64,000 bases of DNA, from NCBI GenBank assembly GCA_035690865.1, contig DASSKE010000002.1, forward strand, positions 1 through 64,000. Reading direction: 5' to 3'. Every line of letters begins with the position of its first letter. The stretch's first letter is position 1. This DNA comes from CAMLQK01 sp035690865. Lineage in GTDB: Bacteria > Patescibacteriota > Saccharimonadia > Saccharimonadales > UBA4665. The position numbers were made by a program, and so were the translations under genes. Positions 32,460-40,121 of the stretch are shown here, piece after piece. Under the pieces are notes generated by a model. It had not been told where the DNA came from. It made no database searches and saw only the letters and a list, made by a program, of their open reading frames with translations.

Positions 32460-34487
32460 ATGAATAAACAACACGCCCAAAAGCGCCTAACCGAGCTCAA
32501 GAAACTTCTGGCCGATTACTCGTACCATTATTATGTGCTCGACGAGCCGACCGTTACCGATGCGGTATACGACGGTTTGATGCGTGAGCTTAAAGGGATT
32601 GAGGCGGCCTATCCGGAACTCATTACTCCCGACTCGCCAACGCAACGGGTGGGTGGCCAGGCGCTCGATCAATTTACAAAAGTAGAGCACTCCAGCCGCA
32701 TGGTGAGCCTTAATGACGTTTTTAGTCGCGAAGAGGTAGAGGAGTGGCTGGCGCGTACCGAAAAGCTGGCGCCAGGACGCGCAACAGAGTTCTTTGCTGA
32801 CATTAAAATGGATGGTCTGGGCTGTGCTCTTGTATACGAAGATGGTGTGTTTGTGCGCGCCATAACAAGGGGCGACGGGTACGTCGGAGAAGACGTTACT
32901 GCCAATGTACGCACTATAGCTTCTGTACCGTTACGGCTACGCCATGAAGTAGCCGATGAATTTAAACCATTCTTGCAAGGCCGAACCGAGATTCGCGGCG
33001 AGATCATCATGCACAAAAAAGATTTTGAAGCGCTAAACCATGCTCGCGAGCAGGAAGGGCTGCCGTTGTTTAAGAACCCTCGTAACCTGGCCGCCGGTAC
33101 AATTCGTCAGCTTGACCCTAAACTGGTGGCTGCCCGACCACTCCACTTTAGGGGCTACGATTTATTGCGCGATAACCCCGATGAGGTTCCTACGGCAATG
33201 TTTGCCTATAAGGCAATGCGGGCGCTTGGCCTGGCTGCAAATACGCAGGCACAGGTTTTTACCAGTCTTGACGACGTAATGCATTTTGTGGATCTGTGGG
33301 ACAAAAAACGTCATGATCTGCCTTTTAATACCGATGGCTTGGTGGTTAAAATTAACGACCGCAAATTGTACCGGGAACTTGGTATAGTGGGCAAAAATCC
33401 ACGCGGCGCTGTGGCATATAAGTATCCGGCAGAAGAAGCAACAACGCTGGTTAAGGATATCGTGTTGAGTATCGGCCGGACCGGTGCTGCAACGCCCGTT
33501 GCGGTTTTTGACCCTGTAGTGGTGGCCGGGACTACCGTCCAGCATGCCAGCCTGCATAACGCGGACGAAATTGAGCGCAAAGATGTTCGTGTAGGCGATA
33601 CAGTAGTGATCTTTAAGGCTGGCGATATTATTCCGCAAGTTGACAGGGTATTGCTCGAACTGCGACCCAAGACTGCGCATACATTTAACATGGAAAAAGA
33701 GTTAGCCCGCCAATATCCGGAACTGCAATTTGTGCGGCCTGAGGGTGAAGCGGTATACCGTGTTAAGGGGGCAACTGGCCCGCTGCTACTTAAAAAAGCG
33801 TTGGAGCATTTTGCCAGCCGCGGTGCGCTTGATATCGAAGGGCTTGGCGAAAAGAATGTTGTTGCATTAGTTGACGCGGGCCTAGTGCAGGATATCGCCG
33901 ATATTTACCTGCTCACCTACGATCAGATAGTAGTGCTTGACCGCTTTGCGGAGATCTCTACAAAGAAACTCCTTGGCGCTATCAATGATGCAAAAAAACC
34001 GCCTTTGCCGCGCTTTATATTTGGGCTTGGTATACGTCATGTAGGGTCGCAGACGGCTATTGATCTGGCGGAACATTTTGGCTCGTTGCCCGCTGTGGCT
34101 GATGCGACACTGGATCAGCTTTTGGCCGTTGATGGTGTTGGTCAAGTGGTGGCCGAGTCAATTCTGGCCTGGTTTGCTGACCCAGATAATCAGGCGCTCA
34201 TGCAAAAGTTCACGGACGTTGGTGTGCGGCCGCAGTATGTGTCACATGCTAACGGTCCATTGCACGGTCAGCGGTTTGTGGTAACAGGCACCTTGGAGAG
34301 TATGGGGCGCGACGAAGCTGCCGAGAAGATCCGCGAGCTGGGCGGCACCTTTCAGAGTTCTGTCGGCAAAGATACCACCTACCTGGTAGCTGGTGGAAAA
34401 GTAGGTGCCAGCAAACTTAAAAAAGCTGAAGCATTTGGTACGACCGTTATTGATGAGGGAGCGTTCTTAAAATTGCTAAGGGGGTAG
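32460..34487 (+). CDS. ligA: NAD-dependent DNA ligase LigA lacking zinc cysteines
   Basis: Seals nicks in replication and repair using NAD. At 675 residues the protein is full length: adenylation domain with KMDGLGCALVYEDGVF (catalytic Lys), OB-fold, HhH region (ALDIEGLGEKNV, FGLGIRHVG) and C-terminal BRCT domain (GQRFVVTGTLESMGRDEA). The four zinc-binding Cys expected between the OB and HhH parts are absent; the place is taken by HTFNMEKELARQYPELQF. Starts after a GGGGGAG-like site 8 bases past the membrane gene. Confidence 0.95.
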   Translation: MNKQHAQKRLTELKKLLADYSYHYYVLDEPTVTDAVYDGLMRELKGIEAAYPELITPDSPTQRVGGQALDQFTKVEHSSRMVSLNDVFSREEVEEWLARTEKLAPGRATEFFADIKMDGLGCALVYEDGVFVRAITRGDGYVGEDVTANVRTIASVPLRLRHEVADEFKPFLQGRTEIRGEIIMHKKDFEALNHAREQEGLPLFKNPRNLAAGTIRQLDPKLVAARPLHFRGYDLLRDNPDEVPTAMFAYKAMRALGLAANTQAQVFTSLDDVMHFVDLWDKKRHDLPFNTDGLVVKINDRKLYRELGIVGKNPRGAVAYKYPAEEATTLVKDIVLSIGRTGAATPVAVFDPVVVAGTTVQHASLHNADEIERKDVRVGDTVVIFKAGDIIPQVDRVLLELRPKTAHTFNMEKELARQYPELQFVRPEGEAVYRVKGATGPLLLKKALEHFASRGALDIEGLGEKNVVALVDAGLVQDIADIYLLTYDQIVVLDRFAEISTKKLLGAINDAKKPPLPRFIFGLGIRHVGSQTAIDLAEHFGSLPAVADATLDQLLAVDGVGQVVAESILAWFADPDNQALMQKFTDVGVRPQYVSHANGPLHGQRFVVTGTLESMGRDEAAEKIRELGGTFQSSVGKDTTYLVAGGKVGASKLKKAEAFGTTVIDEGAFLKLLRG

Positions 34488-34489
34488 GT

Positions 34490-35005
34490 ATGTTTGACGA
34501 ATATGTCGATGCAATTACAGCGTATCGAAAAGCATGGCAGGGGCTCGCCGCGGAAGCAACAGACAAAAAATATTTCAAGAACCTCAAACCTACTTCATTG
34601 GGCTGGAAAGTGGCCGATCGTGCTGAGCTTATGCAGCGGTTGGATAGCATCCGCGACGCATGCGAGCAGATTCATTTTGGTTGGGTAAATGAGCGGTGGC
34701 TGGTGACGGCATTTGTGCGTGATCCTAAAGCATTGCCCTGGGGGCTTCGGGTTATTAAGTTAATGGAGCGCCGACCTGGTTCAACCGACGCCACCGGCCT
34801 GGACCATCTCGATTTTTACGCTCCGCACGCTAAGGGTAAGCTTGAGAAAGAACTAAGCCTCAAGTGGAACGAAGAAAAGAACGGCCATCATTGCAAGTGG
34901 ATATCAGTGTGGTTTAGTGGTGGCGAGGCTAAATTGCGCGGCGACACCGTATTGCAGGTGTGTGCCAATGAAATGCTTGAATATGAGGAGATGTTACTTT
35001 CATGA
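34490..35005 (+). CDS. hypothetical protein, 171 residues
   Basis: Unrecognised soluble protein. The centre reads HFGWVNERWLVTAF and ATGLDHLDFYAP, which recalls vicinal-oxygen-chelate (glyoxalase-like) folds in spacing. No complete metal site can be drawn, so no function is given. It starts 2 bases after ligA and overlaps the ITPase-like gene by 4 bases; all three are probably co-transcribed. Confidence 0.75.
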   Translation: MFDEYVDAITAYRKAWQGLAAEATDKKYFKNLKPTSLGWKVADRAELMQRLDSIRDACEQIHFGWVNERWLVTAFVRDPKALPWGLRVIKLMERRPGSTDATGLDHLDFYAPHAKGKLEKELSLKWNEEKNGHHCKWISVWFSGGEAKLRGDTVLQVCANEMLEYEEMLLS

Positions 35006-35568
35006 ATATGCCCATTTTTATTACTGGTAACCAGGCCAAGGCCGATTATTTGGCCCGGTGGCTGGGCCACCCTGTGGAGCACCAAAAATGCGAGGTGGAC
35101 GAACTGCAGTCGCTTGACTTACGCGAGGTAGCGGCACACAAGGCCCGGGCTGCGTACGAGAAAATTGGCAAGTGTGTGCTAGTAGAAGACGTGTCGCTGA
35201 CTTTTGCTGCTTGGGGCCGTTTGCCCGGCACGCTCATTAAGTGGCATCTCGAAGAGCTTGGTGTAGAAAAACTGGCTCAAAAAATGCACGACGAAACCGA
35301 TCGTCGGGCCACTGCTGCTATCGCATACGGATTGTATGATGGCCACGAGATGCATATTTTTGAGGGTGCAGTACAAGGCACCGTACCCCTTGCACCCCGC
35401 AATAGCGAGCAAAACGGCTGGAAAGGTTCAAAAAGCTGGAATAGCATTTTCATCCCCGATGGCTACGAAAAAACCTATGCTCAAATGACCGACGAAGAGT
35501 TGCAGGGGTGTAGCCACCGCTACCAGGCAATTATAAAATTGCGCGATTTTCTTGACAAACAAGCATAA
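35002..35568 (+). CDS. HAM1/RdgB-like nucleoside triphosphate pyrophosphatase
   Basis: House-cleaning enzyme that would hydrolyse ITP/XTP/dITP to monophosphates. Features: FITGNQAKADYLARWLG (NTP motif, usual ATxNxxK variant), VLVEDVSLTFAAWGRLPGTLIKW (substrate Asp and PG loop), RATAAIAYGL, and a C-terminal MTDEELQGCSHRYQAI with SHR at the usual base-contact place. 188 residues, near the family size. Divergent from textbook members, so exact nucleotide specificity is open. Confidence 0.85.
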   Translation: MNMPIFITGNQAKADYLARWLGHPVEHQKCEVDELQSLDLREVAAHKARAAYEKIGKCVLVEDVSLTFAAWGRLPGTLIKWHLEELGVEKLAQKMHDETDRRATAAIAYGLYDGHEMHIFEGAVQGTVPLAPRNSEQNGWKGSKSWNSIFIPDGYEKTYAQMTDEELQGCSHRYQAIIKLRDFLDKQA

Positions 35569-35580
35569 GCGGCTTACTGT
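35552..35580 (+). promoter_or_regulatory. promoter of the corA leader/ncRNA
   Basis: TTGACA (35552-35557), 17-base spacer, TACTGT (35575-35580), overlapping the end of the upstream gene. The consensus -35 and ideal spacing predict a start near 35587. Confidence 0.6.
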
Positions 35581-35586
35581 AAGGAT

Positions 35587-35670
35587 AATTCGTGCGCCAT
35601 ATGCGGCGCGAAGCGAAAACAGAAACGACATTTTAAACCGTTAGCGTCGCCTGGGTGGGCGCGCACGAAC
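35587..35670 (+). ncRNA. structured RNA upstream of corA (leader or small RNA)
   Basis: Between a good promoter and a strong terminator, the ~85 bases can close with TTCGTGCGC (35589-35597) pairing to GCGCACGAA (35661-35669). Local alternatives compete with this pairing: GCGCC/GGCGC right at the 5' side and CGCC/GGCG on the 3' side. Competing 5' stems before a terminator are the layout of a transcription-attenuating riboswitch. It does not match the M-box, NiCo or fluoride classes as I know them. Alternatively a free small RNA of about 113 bases. Seen: promoter, pairings, terminator. Inferred: function. Confidence 0.5.
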
Positions 35671-35671
35671 C

Positions 35672-35699
35672 AATAGCTCCTCGGCCGAGGAGCTATTTT
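35672..35699 (+). terminator. intrinsic terminator before corA
   Basis: 26-base perfect palindrome AATAGCTCCTCGG/CCGAGGAGCTATT followed by TTA. corA has its own TACAAT box about 42 bases before its ATG. Confidence 0.75.
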
Positions 35700-35775
35700 A
35701 AAAGTTACGGCTGCGAAGGTTTTCTGCTACAATGAAGCAAGAACTAACATCGGTGTCAAAAAAGAGGGTAGCCGC

Positions 35776-36705
35776 ATGATCAAATACTTTTACAAAAGCC
35801 TGCGTAGCCAGGATATGCGTGAACTAACCGACTACCAACGAGGGAGTTGGGTGTACGTAGAAACGCCAAACGAAGAAGAAATTGAAGAACTCGTTAAGAA
35901 ATTTGACTTAGAACAGGGTCATTTAGAAGACGCCCTAGACGTAGACGAAATGCCGCGTCTGGAGCGCGAAGGCGACCATAGTTACATCTTTGTGCGTTTT
36001 GCCTACAAAAACGAAGAAGAAGAGTTGGTAACGGCACCACTACTGTTTATCTTCGGAAAAGATATTCTTATAACCGTGTCGGCGGTGCGCTTGCCGAGCC
36101 TAGACGCCTTCTTACAGAATAAGATTGATTTTGCCACCACACAGCGTGCAAAGTTAGTGCTGCAGATCTTGCAACAAATGGGCGAGAATTATGACGTCTT
36201 TATTAGTCGCACCAGCAAACAGATTAAGTTGATTCGTTCGCGCCTGCGCGGCCACGAAATTAGTAGTCAAGACTTTATTGACTTTGTGCTTATCGAGGAT
36301 GAACTAAACGAGTTTTTGTCGTCGTTGATGCCAACCAACGCCACCTTGCGGCGCTTGCTCCTGGGCCGTTATATGCCTCTTTTTGATGAAGATCAAGACA
36401 TTGTAGAAGACCTCCTGCTCAATAACGAGCAGTCTATTGAGGCTTGTAACTCCAATCTTAAATCAATCAACAACATTCGCGAAGCGTACAGTTCAATTAG
36501 CTCGCACAACCTAAACAACACCATGAAACTCCTTACTGCGCTAACCGTGGTTTTGACGCTGCCAAACGTTATCTACGGTATGTATGGTATGAACGTGAGC
36601 TTGCCATTCCAGCACACACATTGGATATATTTTGCGTTGCTGGGCTTTACCTTTGGCGTTATCGGTATTATGTACCTCGTTGCGCGGCGTAACCGGTTAA
36701 TCTAG
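35776..36705 (+). CDS. corA: CorA-family magnesium/divalent cation transporter
   Basis: Pentameric inner-membrane channel. The 309 residues have a large acidic cytoplasmic domain with long helices, then two C-terminal transmembrane helices. The signature YGMYGMNVSLPFQ lies in the loop after the first helix (LLTALTVVLTLPNVIYG). The C-terminus is basic (VARRNRLI). Leadered, with AGAGGG before the ATG. It sits downstream of the structured RNA and terminator at 35587-35699, which could regulate it by read-through, although an own -10 box also exists. Confidence 0.92.
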   Translation: MIKYFYKSLRSQDMRELTDYQRGSWVYVETPNEEEIEELVKKFDLEQGHLEDALDVDEMPRLEREGDHSYIFVRFAYKNEEEELVTAPLLFIFGKDILITVSAVRLPSLDAFLQNKIDFATTQRAKLVLQILQQMGENYDVFISRTSKQIKLIRSRLRGHEISSQDFIDFVLIEDELNEFLSSLMPTNATLRRLLLGRYMPLFDEDQDIVEDLLLNNEQSIEACNSNLKSINNIREAYSSISSHNLNNTMKLLTALTVVLTLPNVIYGMYGMNVSLPFQHTHWIYFALLGFTFGVIGIMYLVARRNRLI

Positions 36706-36777
36706 CTCAGACGGGCAAAGTTGGGGCTTTTACAGAGGCCAGATTTGTGGTAGAATAACAGGGTTCTTAAGGCGTTT

Positions 36778-36854
36778 GGGGCTGTAGCTCAGTTGGCTAG
36801 AGCGCTTCCATGGCATGGAAGAGGTCCAGGGTTCGAGTCCCTGTAGCTCCACCA
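36778..36854 (+). tRNA. tRNA-Ala(GGC)
   Basis: 77 bases, acceptor GGGGCTG/TAGCTCC with two wobble pairs, encoded CCA, anticodon GGC (36812-36814) in loop ATGGCAT. TAGAAT at 36751-36756 as -10. Confidence 0.97.
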
Positions 36855-36869
36855 TATAGAACACGTATG

Positions 36870-36898
36870 ACAGGTCACAGAATGTGGCCTGTTTTTTA
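36870..36898 (+). terminator. terminator of tRNA-Ala
   Basis: ACAGGTCACA (36870-36879) / TGTGGCCTGT (36883-36892) with loop GAA, followed by T6. Confidence 0.85.
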
Positions 36899-36962
36899 TT
36901 GCATTCGGCCGCCAACATACGCATACTGAAAGGTATCAATTGCACATAAAAAGGATAGATAA

Positions 36963-37565
36963 ATGCGCAAAACATCATCAGGCTTTTCTTTGGTTATACT
37001 TCTTATTACGCTCGTTGTACTTGCTGGCGTGGGCTTTGCCGGCTGGTATGTCTGGAAGCAGAATCATACAGAAAACAAAAACACCACTTCTTCAAGTGCT
37101 TCGACGCAAACTTCGTCTTCTTCAAAACAGGATAGCACCACATCCAAGCAAAAATACCTGGTAATAACCGAGTGGGGTGTAAAGATTCCACTCAGTAGCG
37201 AAATATCAGGCGCATATTATAAGCTAGAAGTTCAGGACAATGCTGAGTATGCGCGGATATATGACGCCGGATTCGATAATCTTAAGAATAGCGATGGTGT
37301 TTCGTGTGCGGACTCGCCGTTTGAAATCTATGTTATTGGCCGCACTACACCGGCCAAAGTTGCCGCGGCAAGTAGTAGCACAGAGCCGGAATTTAAAAAG
37401 TATCCTTTTACCAACGACTACCTATTTAACGGCCTTGGTGCTCACCAGTCGGCGCCGGACTGCCTGTTCTTAAACGATCAAACACAAGATACAACTATAA
37501 GTAATGCGGAGAACCAAAAAGAAACAGCGTTCGATGCAGCTTTTAAAGAGCTTGCGGCAGAATAG
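36963..37565 (+). CDS. pilin-like protein, paralog 1
   Basis: A 200-residue protein with a type IV pilin-like N-terminus: short basic lead MRKTSSG, then FSLVILLITLVVLAGVGFAG, a hydrophobic helix preceded by Gly-Phe as in prepilin processing sites, though the usual Glu5 is absent. A Ser/Thr-rich linker follows, then a globular part starting KYLVITEWGVKIPL with four Cys. The next gene is a paralog. Likely exported by a type IV pilus-like machine. AAAAGGA lies before the ATG. Confidence 0.72.
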   Translation: MRKTSSGFSLVILLITLVVLAGVGFAGWYVWKQNHTENKNTTSSSASTQTSSSSKQDSTTSKQKYLVITEWGVKIPLSSEISGAYYKLEVQDNAEYARIYDAGFDNLKNSDGVSCADSPFEIYVIGRTTPAKVAAASSSTEPEFKKYPFTNDYLFNGLGAHQSAPDCLFLNDQTQDTTISNAENQKETAFDAAFKELAAE

Positions 37566-37645
37566 CGTCGTTGTTAAAGAAACATTGAAATCTGACCCGA
37601 ACGTGTAAGATACTCCCAAAGCAAATCAATAAGAGGAGGTATCGG

Positions 37646-38230
37646 ATGCGCAGATTTACAGCAGGTTTTTCGCTAACGACAGTCTTGCTGGCTTTGTGTG
37701 TCGTTTTAGGCCTGGGCTTTGCCGGCTGGCATGTCTGGCATAAGAATCACGACAAAGCAACACAGACGCAGCAAATACAGGCTGCGCTACCCAAAACTGA
37801 AGATAGCGATTCTAAGCCGCCCGATCCCTCAGAAGGTGGTAAGTACCTCTTCATCAAGGAGTGGGGCGTGCGTTTTCTACTGCCTGAGGAGCTGCGTGGA
37901 GACTTAGATTATTCCATGAATCAGAAGGTACTGGATGCATTCGGGATAGAGCGTATTGATTTTACCTCTAAATCTTTGACATCAAGTGCGCTTACATGTG
38001 ATTACGTCAACAGTACACCAAAGGTTGTTGCTTATATGGTCAGGCAGGAGAGCCAGGCGGGCGAAGATAGTACGTTGCAGCCTTTTATGCATCTTGGTGA
38101 TTGGTACTATATGGCCGACAGCCAGTGTAGGGACTACCTAACAAATGAGACGCAACCTCAATTTAATACTTTTTTGGAGGCATTTAACAAAGCTATAAAA
38201 TCACTGCAACTCTACAACACTACAGAATAA
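37646..38230 (+). CDS. pilin-like protein, paralog 2
   Basis: A 194-residue protein with N-terminus MRRFTAGFSLTTVLLALCVVL and GLGFAGWHVWHKNH, then a linker and KYLFIKEWGVRFLLPEEL, closely parallel to the preceding gene. It also lacks Glu5. AGAGGAGG stands 6-8 bases before the ATG, a strong ribosome site. Tandem duplication followed by divergence is the simplest origin. Both may be minor pilins or surface adhesins. Confidence 0.72.
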   Translation: MRRFTAGFSLTTVLLALCVVLGLGFAGWHVWHKNHDKATQTQQIQAALPKTEDSDSKPPDPSEGGKYLFIKEWGVRFLLPEELRGDLDYSMNQKVLDAFGIERIDFTSKSLTSSALTCDYVNSTPKVVAYMVRQESQAGEDSTLQPFMHLGDWYYMADSQCRDYLTNETQPQFNTFLEAFNKAIKSLQLYNTTE

Positions 38231-38270
38231 AACTAATGTAGGCCAGGCGGGGCTTTATTAATGAGGAACT

Positions 38271-38957
38271 ATGAACTCAGAAAAGTACCCCGCCTTTATT
38301 GGCGTGCGGCCAGACATGGCTGTGTCGGCTCATGATATACCGATGACAAAGACTGTCTTGCGTAAACTTGGTTTGTTGGCTGCATCAGGCCTACTCGCTG
38401 CTGGCGGTGCGTCAGCCTGCGTCATTACCGACATTGCGAGTGCTCCTCCGGCACAAGCTGATACGACAACGAAGATCCCTTTCGAGAATGATTATCCCTA
38501 TGCCAACGCCAAACTACTAGACCTCCAAAACTTTGACTGGTGGATGGACGAGAATGGCAACGGAAGGTTTGATGGCCAGGAGCAGTATAGCCCGCTGGGG
38601 TATGGCTATCGCAACTGCACCGATGGTGTAGCGTATTGGGCAAAGAAGTACGATGGAGTAAATATTGGGAACTGGGGCGATGCGCTGGTGTGGGATGTGC
38701 AGGCGGGCAGTGCTGGATACGCTGTTAAGGCAGGTAGCGCGAATAACATTGAACCAGGCGACATTGCCCAAAGCGATGACGGGAAGTGGGGCCACGTCGG
38801 CTTCGTAACCGATGTCATCAAAAATGACGCAGGTACTGTCGTTAAGCTAAAGATCGCTGAGTACAACCATAACAGCGACGGTGCTTTTACCCACGAGGCA
38901 TACATTAGCAAGAACGCGGCAGGAAACTTCATACGTAATTCGCGCGGTTACACCTGA
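38271..38957 (+). CDS. secreted CHAP-domain amidase, ending at an in-frame TGA
   Basis: Peptidoglycan hydrolase of the CHAP (cysteine/histidine) family. Catalytic Cys in GYGYRNCTDGVAYWA, His in WGHVGFVTDV, and the polar EYNHN. The signal segment KLGLLAASGLLAAGGASA is preceded by a 24-residue extension when starting at 38271, which has GAGGA 5 bases upstream; ATG 38343 is an alternative. The frame stops at TGA 38955-38957 (RGYT-stop-NHFIDV) and then stays open for 374 more codons, encoding a calcium-binding repeat and a propeller-like region. Most likely a Trp codon (TGG) hit by mutation, or a read-through site. Confidence 0.85.
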   Translation: MNSEKYPAFIGVRPDMAVSAHDIPMTKTVLRKLGLLAASGLLAAGGASACVITDIASAPPAQADTTTKIPFENDYPYANAKLLDLQNFDWWMDENGNGRFDGQEQYSPLGYGYRNCTDGVAYWAKKYDGVNIGNWGDALVWDVQAGSAGYAVKAGSANNIEPGDIAQSDDGKWGHVGFVTDVIKNDAGTVVKLKIAEYNHNSDGAFTHEAYISKNAAGNFIRNSRGYT

Positions 38958-40082
38958 AACCATTTCATTGACGTCAACGGCCTAAACACATCTCAGTCTC
39001 CGGCAGAAATACCGTCGCCTGATATAGATGGTGACGGTATTTCTGACTCAGACGACTCATGTCCAGCCAAACCTGGTTTGTCAGTCAACCACGGCTGCCC
39101 CGTAACGCACGTCTACTCCGGCACTGCCAACGGAAAAATCTATGAAACCTATTGGGGATACGGTAACGCGCTCACCACCAGTCAGCTTGCGAGTGTCGAC
39201 TCTCCAGTTACAGCCGTAACAAACCAGATTGCCGGCAATGGCTTGCAGCATGTGTACTTTGGCACGGAGGGAGGGGAAGTCTACGAAACGTATTGGGGCG
39301 CTGGAAACACCCTAACAACGTCACAGCTCACCGACCTCGACTCACCTATTAAAAGCATCTCATCACAAATTACATCTGATGGTGTCCAACACGTCTACTC
39401 CGGCACCAAAGATGGCCGCATCAACGAAACGTACTGGGGTCCGGGCAATGCTCTTACCACCTGGCGAGTCGCTAGTGTTGGCTCGTCGGTTGAGGAGCTA
39501 TCTACAGATATCACTTCTGGGCCAACACAGCACATCTATTCGGGCACGCAGGACGGCAGAGTGCGTGAAACCTACTGGGGCCCTCGCGACAGCCTCACCA
39601 CCTATCAGCTCGCTAATGTCGGGAACAGTGTCGTTGCCCTAGACGCAGGTATTACGAGCGACCGTGTCAATCACGTGATGACCAGCACCGCCGATGGTAG
39701 ATCATTCGAAACTTACTGGGGCGGCGGCACCGTTCTGACTACATATCAGGTGGCTAATCTCGGAACAGAAATTACCGACATGGCAGCTCGCTATAACGGT
39801 ACCTGGCATATCTATAATGGTACGACTGCCGGCGCCGTCAAAGAAACCTACTGGGGCGGCGGATTTAGGCTGTCAACAGGCGAACTGCTTAATGCTGGCT
39901 CACCTGTAGCTGCCATAACCGCCTCGATTACCCCCGATAATGTCCAGCACGTCTTTACGGCGACACAAGATGGAAGAATCCGAGAAACCTACTGGGGCGG
40001 CGGTAACGCACTCACTACAACCCAAATAGCAAACCTTGGTCCGAGTGCTGAAATAAGCGATATCTTTGCACGAGTGAAATAA
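38958..40082 (+). pseudogene. in-frame continuation of the CHAP protein: TSP3-type repeat plus seven-repeat propeller-like region
   Basis: Same reading frame as the CHAP gene, separated only by one TGA. It begins NHFIDVNGL, then DIDGDGISDSDDSCP (thrombospondin type 3-like calcium site), then seven repeats of about 45 residues. Each repeat holds an ETYWG core, usually followed by LTT and preceded by H-(V/I)-Y-x-G-T. Seven such units suggest a beta-propeller or tectonin-like lectin that would bind glycan. The only in-frame start nearby is a TTG at 39078 with no ribosome site, so independent translation looks unlikely. Either a recent nonsense mutation or regulated read-through. Confidence 0.7.
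39004..39045 (+). repeat. inverted repeat 46 bases after the in-frame TGA
   Basis: Perfect 13-bp arms CAGAAATACCGTC (39004-39016) and GACGGTATTTCTG (39033-39045) around a 16-base loop, inside the coding frame. No T-run follows, so it is not a classical terminator. Confidence 0.8.
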
Positions 40083-40105
40083 ACTTTGCAGCTTGTTCAA
40101 ATCGC

Positions 40106-40114
40106 TGCTATAGT
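40106..40114 (+). promoter_or_regulatory. extended -10 promoter of the gene at 40122
   Basis: TGC-TATAGT ends 7 bases before the ATG; TTGCAG at 40086-40091 with a 17-base spacer is a possible -35. No Shine-Dalgarno. Confidence 0.6.
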
Positions 40115-40121
40115 TTCGGAC

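Noticed and set aside
36730..36978. Minus-strand frame containing VELQGLEPWTSSMPWKRSSQLSYSP
   Set aside because: It is the antisense of tRNA-Ala, a well-known false gene; no ribosome site.
38955..38957. Genome-wide TGA recoding to Gly as in Gracilibacteria/SR1, or selenocysteine
   Set aside because: Many clear genes here end at TGA (for example uvrC and the GNAT gene) at the expected family length. Sec insertion has no supporting genes in the window.
39100..40060. CRISPR-like array from the regularly spaced repeats
   Set aside because: The repeats are protein-level (ETYWG units of ~45 codons), vary in nucleotide sequence and have no unique spacers.
39078..40082. Treating the propeller region as a separate gene starting at TTG 39078
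   Set aside because: No ribosome site, and the frame is continuous with the CHAP gene upstream except for one TGA.
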